Of a stretch of DNA of 64,000 nt, positions 24,301 to 36,100 are shown one piece after another (the first letter of the stretch is position 1; every line of letters begins with the position of its first letter). The stretch spans positions 9,072,835-9,136,834 of the forward strand of contig NC_079906.1 in NCBI RefSeq assembly GCF_024868665.1. The letters run 5' to 3'. The notes below the pieces were generated by a model. It was given only the letters and a program-made list of their open reading frames with translations. It did no database searches and was not told the DNA's origin. Source of the stretch: Triplophysa rosa (lineage: Eukaryota > Chordata > Actinopteri > Cypriniformes > Nemacheilidae). The translations under genes were made by a program, and so were the position numbers.

Positions 24301-27300
24301 TGTACATGTCATGTTTCTGAAAAGCTATCAAACTCTGGCATGAGCTTTGACAGTTTGTGAAAGTGTTTCTCTCACCTCTTTAAATTGATCACAATGAAGG
24401 AAAGTGTGTCTCTGTCTCGACCTCACCAGTGTCACAGTGGGCACAAACTCGTTCTTCCTTTGGAAGTCATGTTTGTCTGTGTCTGCCTTTCACTATGGCC
24501 AGATTGTGATCACTGAGTCTGTATTTGGTCAGGATCAGTCTCTCAGATGAGAAAACCATCCTCAAAGAGCGTGCATTCTCTCCCCAACCCCGAGTCGGTT
24601 TTCCGACTGACGCCATTGATGTTTGAGGCGTTCATAAGCCGCTCTGTGACCGGCAATTGGTGGCGCGATCTCTGAAGTCAGTCCCTTAAGCCAGCAGACT
24701 GACAGGCGGATCGTCTAATCGAAATGCTCACCTGAAACAAAGTACACACAGACATGCACATTTCTCTCACCCACTGCCCTAACTGATTTCTCTCACCCGA
24801 TTTCTCTCACCCGCTGCCCTAACTGATTTCTCTCACCCGCTGCCCTAACTGATTTCTCTCACCCGCTGCCCTAACCGATTTCTCTCACCTGATTCCTTCC
24901 ACCCGCTGCCCTAACCGATTTCTCTCACCCAATTTCTCTCACCTGCTGCCCTAAGCGATTTCTCTCACCCAATTTCTCTCACCCGCAGTCCTTCACCCGA
25001 TTTCTCTCACCTGCTGCCCTAACCGATTTCTCTCACCCGCTGCCCTAAAAGGATTTCTCTCACCCGATTTCTCTCACCTGCTGCCCTAACCGATTTCTCT
25101 CACCCGCTGCCCTAAAAGGATTTCTCTCACCCGATTTCTCTCACCTGCTGCCCTAACCGATTTCTCTCACCCGCTGCCCTAAAAGGATTTCTCTCACCCG
25201 ATTTCTCTCACCTGCTGCCCTAACCGATTTCTCTCACCCGCTGCCCTAAAAGGATTTCTCTCACCCGATTTCTCTCACCTGCTGCCCTAACCGATTTCTC
25301 TCACCCGCTGCCCTAAAAGGATTTCTCTCACCCGATTTCTCTCACCTGCTGCCCTAACCGATTTCTCTCACCCGCTGCCCTAAAAGGATTTCTCTCACCC
25401 GATTTCTCTCACCTGCTGCCCTAACCGATTTCTCTCACCCGCTGCCCTAAAAGGATTTCTCTCACCCGATTTCTCTCACCTGCTGCCCTAACCGATTTCT
25501 CTCACCCGCTGCCCTAAAAGGATTTCTCTCACCCGATTTCTCTCACCTGCTGCCCTAACCGATTTCTCTCACCCGCTGCCCTAAAAGGATTTCTCTCACC
25601 CGATTTCTCTCACCTGCTGCCCTAACCGATTTCTCTCACCCGCTGCCCTAAAAGGATTTCTCTCACCCGATTTCTCTCACCTGCTGCCCTAACCGATTTC
25701 TCTCACCCGCTGCCCTAAAAGGATTTCTCTCACCCGATTTCTCTCACCTGCTGCCCTAACCGATTTCTCTCACCCGCTGCCCTAAAAGGATTTCTCTCAC
25801 CCGATTTCTCTCACCTGCTGCCCTAACCGATTTCTCTCACCCGCTGCCCTAAAAGGATTTCTCTCACCCGATTTCTCTCACCTGCTGCCCTAACCGATTT
25901 CTCTCACCCGCTGCCCTAAAAGGATTTCTCTCACCCAATTTCTCTCACCTGCTGCCCTAACCGATTTCTCTCACCCGCTGCCCTAAAAGGATTTCTCTCA
26001 CCCGATTTCTCTCACCTGCTGCCCTAACCGATTTCTCTCACCCAATTTCTCTCACCCGCTGTCTCTCATCCACTCTCTTTCACCCAATTTCTCTTGCCCA
26101 CTTTCTCTCATCCGCTGTCTCTCCTTATGTCTCTCATCGCCTTCTGTCTCTCACTTGGTTTTTTCACCTGCTGTCTCTCAGTCCCAGTCTTTTATTCACC
26201 GTCTCTCACCCGTTGTATCTTACCCTCTTTTATCACCCCCTTTCTCTGACCCAAGGTATATCATACTGTACGTCTCACATTCACTCTCACCCCGTATCAC
26301 CCTTCTTGCTGCTTATATGATCTACCACTTTCATTTATCACTTTCCCCACCCTGTTATTTCCCTTTAGCTATTTTATGTCTTTTCTTGCTATCATTGATA
26401 TCTCATTAGCCTTTGCTGTGTTTCTTCTTTCACCACTGTTTTCCATTAAATGTTTTTTTTTTCTCTGGAAATTTGCGGGGGTTTTATTTGACACAAACTC
26501 AATTATTGATGATTTTGCTCTGATGTTTTGCTCTGTGGCTCCTCTCAGTTTCAAAACAGTCTTTTTCTGCCTCTGATCTCTCCATCCCTTACTTTTTCCA
26601 GTCTGCGTTTTCACATTTGGTTTTATTGCAGTCAGTTTTTCCACCCCAGGCTTTTGGTCACACATAACCCTTTATATGGCTATATAAGAACACTTTGATA
26701 CGCTTTTTGTAGCACTTGATGTTTTTGTTTGTGTGTGTCATTCCTCCATTTAGGGCAAGTGGAATATGAAACAAAACACCAGAACACAGATTTTCTCTCT
26801 TTATAAGTACATCTGATCTCATCTGGTTTAAAACCATGTGAACTAAACAGCTTCTGTATGGCCTTAATCCATGTGCATCACTGGTGAAAATACCGAGATT
26901 ACCTGTAGATCAGATTCTCACCGCCCACCTGAGCAGCTCTCCTCTTGAATCACTCCATAGAGTAATACCTCAAAAAGAAAATGATTCAATACATATACTG
27001 CAAAAACGATCAAAACATCCTTATAAAAAAAGATACATTTATCTGATGAGCAAAATTGGAGGAGATATAAGATCAGTAGATTTTGCGCTCTGAGTTAAGG
27101 TGGAAATTGTATTTTGCTATAATGGGGGCGATCATGACCTCTACCTACAGTAGTGTTTCTGGGTCTGAATGTTGAAAAGGGAGACACTGAAATTGACCTC
27201 AGGGATGTTAACACAGTTAGAACAAAAGGTCTAGAGTAAGAGCCATTCTCTAGGTACAAAAAACAAACCATTTATTTACAGTCCAGCGCTAAGCACTCAC

Positions 27301-30114
27301 TTGAAAACGCCTCTGTATTCCTGCAATGAAGTGTCCTCTAATTTTGTTTGTTTTCTAGAAAACTCCTCTCATCTACGTGTGCGTCCGGCAGAGCCCAGTC
27401 GATCATGCTTTGATTTGTCTGACGCTTTTCTGCCACAACTTGAGGGTCCCCTATACCCTCTACCCGGCGCCGGTCCAACAAACCTGGCTAAGGTAAACAC
27501 GCATGGACTCAAAACACAAAACCACACACTCTGTAGTGCCCTTAAAATGTATAGTTACTTTATACCCTTCAGTTACAGTTCATTCCCCACAAGCTTAATT
27601 TAACAACGTAGCTCTGTGTCAGCCATACCGTTGGCATTAAAAAGAACACGTTCGGTCATTAAATTCATTCTTCACGTGCAAACACAGCAGTTTTTGAAGC
27701 AATAGTATGCATCACTGCTCCGTCTTTTACTCAGCCAAGAGCTTTACACATAAAGAAGAGAGAGATAAATGGTTTGGTAGGTAATAAGACATACAGTTCT
27801 TAAAGAATCATGGTACCCATGCTGGAAACAGCAGTCGACCCCCCCGGGGGGGCTGTGTGCGTGAGGGGGAGTTTAGTTTACTCCAGCATGTAACGGAAGA
27901 CTTGGATTGGGCATTACGCAAGGGGAAGCTTGTGATTAGTTTGCAAGGTTACGCCAATAATTACTTAATAGCTGTTTATACAAATTGCTCCGGCAGTAAT
28001 TGTTAATGTATTAATGAGATGCATCAAGCTTATGGTGTTAGCATCCAGTTACAAACAAATCACACGCACATGAATTCAAATGTGAGCGGAATCTAGAACG
28101 GCTTTTTTGGATAATTAATATTCTATTTATTTTTGTTGAAACAAACGACTCTGTTATTTTAGTTATTTAAAGACCACATATTTTCTTTTTTAAATATAAA
28201 TTAATGGTTGTAGCATTACATTGAACAGATTAAAGTGATAGTTCCCCCAAAAATGAAAATTCTGTCATCATTTACTCATTTTTATCAGTCATTTCAAACC
28301 TTCATGACTTTCTTTCTTCAAAATATCTTCTTCAAAATATCTTCTTTTGTGTTCTGCAGAAGAAAGTCCTTCAGGTTTAAAGTGACAAGAGGCTGAGTAA
28401 ATGATGACAGAATTTTTATTTTTGGGTGAACTATCACTTTAACATCCATATCATTAACTTTATAAATGATATTGTGAAAAAGCTGATTAAGAGGTTAGGC
28501 AGACGTATAAGATGTCATTAACATACAAAGTGTTTGATTTTAAGGTATAATGAAAATGTTCATGCAAAATTCAGTAGTTTTTTGTTTAAAGGTCTAGTGC
28601 ATGAAATTTAGCGGTATCTAGTGGTGAGATTGCAAATTGCAACCAACGGCTCACTCCACCCCTCCCTTTTGAAGCACTACGGCAGCTGAGAACGTTTTCG
28701 CTTCTTTGCCAAAGGAAATAATGTATTTACAAAACACATTCTGTAGCAGTTTGTCCGTTTAGGGCTACTGTAGAAACAACATGGTGAATTCCATGTAAGG
28801 GGATCTGTGGTGTATGTAGATAGAAATAGCTCATTCTAAGGTAATAAAAACATAACGCTTCATTATGTAAGGTCTTTATTCACCTCTAAAGACACAGTTA
28901 TGTATATTATATTGCATTTCTGTCGATAGATCCTTACACAAATTACACACTGGACCTTTAAGTAAAAATGCTTAACATTGTACAATAATTTAGTTTAGGA
29001 GCTAAAATAATCTGCTTGCAAAAATGTCCTCTTAAAGGGATAGGTCACCCAAAATTAAAATTCAGATGTTTTGATAAATGTTGGTACCAAACCACTAAAA
29101 CATTTCTCAAAATATCTTCTTTTGTGTTCCACTGAAGAAAGAGTCATACAGGTTTTAAACCACATGAGGGTTAATAAATGACAGAATTTTACTTTTGCGT
29201 AACTATTAAGTCTCATATTTCAGTTGTTGAATAAATCATCTAGAAAAATCTGTTGTTATTCACTGTTTAAAAAGAATGTTTTGACTTTTTCTCAGGTCCA
29301 TTCTTAAGAGGCTGGGCGTCATTCTGCTCCCTAAAGATACAGGCTCAGAGCGGGACGCTGAGATGGACAGCCTCTATTCGCCAGTCATGACCTCTGTAAG
29401 CCCCCACAGAGAGTGTGCTATTCTGCTTGAATCTTTCCAGTGCAACACACACCATAAGACAAGAAAAAAAAACAGTTCAGGCGCTCTGCTGCTGTATCCT
29501 CGTTCGTGAGCCGTTATGATGTAGGCATAGAGTTATAATAATTTGTTATATTTATATAGTGCTTTACATGGTAGGGGGAAATCTCCTTAACCACCCGTTT
29601 ACTCAAGAATCTGTGGTGGAACTGGTTTTAAATGGGCCATCATTCGAATGAGTCACCTGTGTTTTCAGAGCCGCATTAGTAACCCGCTCCTGATGGACAC
29701 TGTGGTTCCCATGACGATGGGGCACCTGCGGACTGCAGATGTTTCTGGGGGAGGTAGCGTGCAGCCGTGCACCTCCAAACCCATTACTCTGCCTCACCGA
29801 TGCCCGGAGGAGGAGAATAAACGCCTCAGGCCTCCAGATTTACTGTCACATTTATACCATTATCAGAATGTCTTGGAGGAGCGTCTTATTAGGAGGTCGA
29901 CTTTGAGATGCTACGAGTGGGACTTTCAGTCCTGTAAATGATTCTCGCAGGATTTGGTGTAAATCTGCATCATCTTGATTGCAAAAATGTCTGATGTGTT
30001 AATATTAAAAGCTCTGATTAGATATGTGCATATGTGCAGCCTCTAAATGTAACAGAGGAGATAATCTGTCAAGCCTGGTTTATCACACTTCTCTGGATGG
30101 ATTTGGAAGAGTTC

Positions 30115-30149
<35 letters not shown>

Positions 30150-33100
30150 GTTAAAGCAATAGTTCAACCAAAAATGAACGTTCTGTCATATACAGTAGTA
30201 GCTCTCAAATTCACACTTTTATGTATTCAGACTAGGGCTGGGCGAAATGTTGAATTTTAGATATTATCGAGATGGTTGTGCCAAAGACTGCACTAATAAA
30301 TAAGCAGTTTCACATCCCCCAAATAGTGCAAAACATAACTTATAGTCATCGAGATGGCAACAGCCAATCGAAAGAGACCCCCAAAAATACGATATGGGAA
30401 TGGTTCGATTTTCACAAAAGAAAACCAAATTCTTACGTCACCTCATGTGTTCATTTAATATAAACGTAGTGGTAAGTGGTCACTAGGTGTACAATTTTTA
30501 TTGTGTTTATACACTAAACGTTATGAATGTTCTATCCAAATGTTTTTTATGTGTTTCTGACTCTCGGTAGGTCACTGTGGATTTAATCCCAGGGAACACA
30601 TTAAAGACAAATATTGACTAAATGCGCTGCAAGTCGCATTAAAAGCATCGGTCAAATGCATAAATGTAAAGTAAATGTAACTGGGGCAAAAGACTCCTTT
30701 ATAAGAGTGAAAGCGAAAACAAAATTTGCAAAGATATTAAGATCAAATTTTAGGTATATCGCCTAAGTCCTAATTCACACTTGCCCTTTCTGACTGAAAA
30801 CTGGTTTTGGTTGGCTTTTATTGTTTCATAATCTTCCGCCTCTGCTCGGATAACGATTTTAGAGTATGTTTAAGTTTCTGTGATTTAGCATTTGATGATA
30901 TTCGGCTTCCACAGCACCTGTCTGTAATCACTTTCCTTTTACTGCTTTCTAGAGGCTCAGCTCAATAAGAATTGAATTTTCGTCCTCTTCATGTAAAAGA
31001 TTCCATCCAAGCTTTGCAAAAAAGTACCATTTGTATCTACAGAAGTGTCGACTTCCCACTCTCTCTCTTGCTATAGCACATTTAATCTGTCTCTCCTCGC
31101 TCTCAAACACACATCCTGCTTTAACAGCGCGCTTACAATTCAATTTTTATAGGACTGATTTTACAGATATTGCGCTTCATTTTTTCTCTCTGCTCCATAT
31201 CTCTTCCTCATCTGTCAGCCCCTCTGTTTTTCCACTGACGTTTTTATCTGTCATTTCGTTTCTGTTTTGTCTTGCACAGTTCATTGGCGAGCTTTTACGA
31301 GAGGGGGCCGGGCTCAGCGTGGGCATCTCTGCGGGCGGAGGTCAGGGCGGGCAGTGGCTCGCTCGTGTACGCCAGGCCATCGTCGACGGTCTGGTGCCCA
31401 ACGTTAGCATCGTGCCAGTGGCCGTTTCCTACGACTGCCTGCCACGCCACTTTATACGTCCACAGGTGATGACCCTAATACAAACAAGACACACTTCAGC
31501 GGGATCTCATAATGACCTCCATCAAGCCTGAGTCACCATCTGTACACACAGCTATTAAATAAACCAATAATGGATTATGTCCCGATAACAGCTCTCATAA
31601 GCACAATGATCATAACACTCATAAGCACAATGATCATAGCCTTGTGCTCAATGGCTTTTAATAAAGCAAGCCTGTCTATTACTATTGCTTATACTTAAGA
31701 TTAGGTTTTTGAACAGACCCCTAACCTCAAGTATTGAACTAGTGCTGACCTATTAAAAACACAAGATAAGTGTGCTTTTGTGTGATGATAAAACATGCAA
31801 TATAATCCAATAGAGTTGCGTTGAAGTGGATACTTGAGGCATATCTATAGACCAGATTATTATAAAGACTAGGGGGTGGGCTTTTTGAGCTAAGACCAGT
31901 AAGCAATTATCCAGAGCACCCTAGCAACCACATAGCAACGCACACTGAACACCTTAGCAACAGCTTAGCAATTCCCTGATAACCGTTCGTATCATAGCAC
32001 CTCCTAGGTATAAGGGAACGGTCTCAGAACATTGGTAAACGTTCTCTAAAAGTATTTCAAAGTTGTTTTTGCAGTAACTTTAAAAGAGCATTTTTTCAAC
32101 ATTATAGTATGTTATTGCTAAACGTTCTAAAAATGTTATTCTTACATTGCCAGTGGAACATTTAAAACATTTAGAAATAATGTTTTCATAACTTAATGGC
32201 AATGTTAGCAAATTGAACATATTTTAGTTAGCTGGGCCGGTGCTGGGTTTTGCTCGAGGGGGAACCCCCACATTTATCGCAGTAATTGTTGTTATCTGAT
32301 TTTGTGTCTTATTTCTGAAGTGTAACGGATTCGTTACATGGTAATGAGCAGCACAAATCACATTATTAAATTCAGACACTGGATTTATTTTTTGTTGATA
32401 TTTGGATTTGGTCGCTTTTTAAATGCAGACGTCGATGCTCTGAGTTGGAAGACATTCGGCATTTTGTAAAAGGAAAGAGACGAGAAATCCATATTATTGT
32501 GTGCATCCATCTCAAATAGTTGCCAGTTATTACAGCGATTACAGACACTAATTTCTGCGCTAATGGGTCTTCACCATTAGAGCGTTGTGAAGAGGAGAAT
32601 AGTTTTCTCGAATTAGATCTGAGTCATTTCATCTGCTCGCGAGTGTTTGGATGCATGGACAATATTTGCGAGCACTTTATTTTATTTTTGTATGTGTTTG
32701 TGTGATCTCCAGACTGGCCTGATGTCTGCTCTGAGGTTTGTGGTCTTGCTGCTAAAGGGTGATCAGAGAGGAAGTGTTAGGATCCATTTTGCACAGGCTT
32801 TCTCTCTGAAGGTATGACTCACACACAAAAAATACAATACATGCATCATTTCTCTTGTTCACCCATAAACACACACACATATAGACTAACAAATAAAAAC
32901 ATTCCGCACAAATGTAGTACCTTAATGCAGTGGTTGTCAACCCTGCGGATCACGATTAGAAAATGGGGGTCTGTTTGGATAAGGACATTATGTAAACAAT
33001 GCTGAGTGCAACAAATAAAATAAACTAGCCATATACATAATACAGTATTTTTGTGTTAAGATCTATTATTTCTACCCCCTTCCCTCCAATGCACATTTTT

Positions 33101-36100
33101 GAGAAACAATTATTTTATGAGCTTTTAAAAAAAACAGTATTTGGCTATTATATTATATTAAATGTTGTCTTTAAGACCACTGCCAACAACACACAGTGCT
33201 TTTAATATGGCTTGCGCCACTTACCTGCTTTCAACAATTCAATTCCGTTCCATTTATTTGTGTAGAGCTTTTTACAATACACATTGTTCCAAATCAGCTT
33301 TACAGAAAATAAATGGAAAGGGGAAAGTTTGGACTTAAAACCCCCAGTGAGCAAGCCAAGAGCAACAGTGGCAAGAAAAACACCATAGGATGGTTAAACA
33401 CATGAGGAGGTAACCATGGCAGAAATCTGAGAGTTCACCTCAGAATGAAAATTCTTTCATCATTTACTCACCTTCTTGTCATTTTAAACCTGTATGACTT
33501 TTTTTGCAGAACACAAAAGAAGATATTTGGCAGAATGTTGGTAACAGAAAACGGTTGGTCCCCATTGATTTGCATTGGTTTTGTGTCCATACAATAGAAG
33601 TGAATGGGTACCAACTGTTTTCGGTTACCAATGTTCTTCAAAATAGCTTCTTTTGTGTTTTGAAATGACAAGAGGGTCAGTAAATGATGACAGAATTTTC
33701 GGTTTGGGGTTTAGTTTGAGTTTGCTTAATGAATATTATCAGATCATTAATTATGGCTTGACTTAGTTTGGACACCTAACAAATAAAGGGAGAAGACATT
33801 GATAATAGCAAAATTAAGTTTTTAGCTTAAAGGGATAGTTCACCCCAAAATAAAAATTCTGTCATCATTTATTCACATTCATGTCATTCAAAACCTGCTC
33901 ATGACTCTTCTGTGAAACACAAAAGAAGATATTTTGAGAAGTCGGTCCCATGTTTTTTGATTACATTTTTCGAACTATCTTCACAGGTTTGGAATGCCAT
34001 GAGGTTGAGTTTTCATTTTTGGGTGAACTATCCCATTAAAAATGAGCACTACCAAAGTTTCAAGACTCTGTCTCCTTCCTCACAGGAGATGTGCGAAAGT
34101 GGAAAGTGTCGTGTGGATGGAGGGCACCCCCTACAGGAGCTGCTGTTGTCCGCTGTACTGCATGAAAGGTCTCTTGTTTGGCTCTCTTCAGACTCCCATC
34201 CATCCTCTTCTTCATCCATCTCTTCTTATCTGCCCACATCAGCGTCCGTCGGCCAATATGGTCAGAGACGCAAAAGCTTGTGCGCTTTGCTTCGATCCGT
34301 TCATTCATCCTCTCCTCCCTCGTTCAGCCTTCGTTGTAGATTTCCTCATTTTCTGTCACGTTTCCCTGTCGTCTGGCTTCATAGTTGCTGTATTGTGTAG
34401 TAAAATGCAAGAAAAATACAGGACTAATAACCATGAAATAAAGGAAGGGTGCTGGGATGGAGATAATAGATGATGCCTCTCAGTTCACCTCAGTCAGTTT
34501 AACATATTGCATTATCTGAACTTCCTTTGCAACTCCAGCGCCGAGGTTCCGGTTTGCCGAATCAGACCTCAAGAGCCACAGCGCTCATTCCTGCTAAAGC
34601 ACGGCAGGCTTGGCAGCTTTAGAATAGCTGGAAGTTCTCAGGAGAAGTTAGTCATTGAGACCGGAGCTCGTAATGAGCTGGAATATGACGGAAGATCTAC
34701 AAAGAGCAGCTCTGCAAGCCTCAGGGATTGTTATATGTTCTTAAAGCTGAGCATCCGCAGCGGGAAGGCACCGTCATGAAAGCCCAACCCTGCGGGGCTC
34801 AGCTGGCATTTGCATTTTGACAGTTGGCAATAATGTAACGTTGTAAAGCCTTCTTTTGTACGCGTTAGGGAACGAGAACAATGAACCGAAGGGTTAGCCA
34901 GTCGCTGGAGGTTTGCTGAAGCCTGTAATGTAAATTTAATGCTGAGATCAATGCCGTGCTTGTTGCAGAACGAATATCTCTGCGTGCAACACCCCCCCCC
35001 CCCTCCGTGTATTTATTGCACAGGCGAAGGCATGCTGAAATGTGATTTATTATATCAGGACGGACTCCATCTTTGGCCAGAAGGACGTTTCCTGGATCCT
35101 CCCACCGTCGGTCATGCCCGAACTGACCCCTGCAGAGAGGCAGCAGACCATTGCTCTAACTCTTCATCTGATGTACTGTAAGTCTGACTGACACGCACAC
35201 AATCTCACAGATCACTCGCTGGCTTTCACCTTTTCATATATGAGGCTCGACTTTTTCTTTTCTCTTTATTAAGCATCAACTAAGAGTATGGCCGTCATGT
35301 CCACCAGCCTCGTGTCCTGTTTGTTGCTCCACAAGCATCGCAAGGTGTGTTCAAATAAAACATAAATTATCTGGGGTGTCGCTTCACAACATTATTAGTA
35401 GTACTAGTTTTATGTTGGTTACAGTATGCTGATGCCCATATAAAGAACATTGTCATTGACGATGACATGTACATAATACAGTTTTGCGATAGCAAATGCA
35501 AGACAAAATGTCTAAAATAGTTACAATATCAGATACTGTAATACTGTCACAATATCAGATTTTCACTACATTTACATATATGCATTTGGCAGACGCTTTA
35601 ATCCAAAGCGATTTACATTGCATTATGCTATACATTTGTTTCTAAGTATGTACTACACTACACGTCACTACGTGATTATCATTGTGTCAGTTGGCAGTAA
35701 ATTGAACTTTAATGCTAAAATGTAATGGAGTCTGTGCTCAAGCGTAGTAACGAACTTCCGATGTCGTCTGATGTTGTCAGAAGTCAGGATATCAGTTTAC
35801 GGTTAATTTTTGCATCGCCCATGTGGGTATTTCTATGTAAGGGATAATGTACAGGCAGCCGGTTGTTATCGCAGAAATAAGCAATAACAGAAACAACGTC
35901 CAAATGTCACGAACAGGTAATTTGGTTTAATAATTTGTAAATATAATGTCATATATGTTATTAAAAGTCATGTTTATATTTAATTTGTCAAAAAAAACCT
36001 GTCAAAATGATTTGCTGCATGCGGGTTACCGTGTGTTATTAGTTTTGAGCGGTTGTTATCTGGGAATAACGAACCTGCAAATGTCGCGCCTGGCCAATCA

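Noticed and set aside
22930..26040. CRISPR-like array
   Set aside because: Repeats are head-to-tail without unique spacers, in an intron of a vertebrate gene; this is a minisatellite.
31031..31531. Continuous frame of 166 codons as a separate gene
   Set aside because: Only 31280-31465 is coding, as a gpat2 exon bounded by CAG and GT sites; the rest is intron reading-through.
33912..34473. Overlapping frames of 162 and 143 codons
   Set aside because: They include the gpat2 exon at 34086-34168, but outside it they run through the donor into intron and a MITE; no independent gene.
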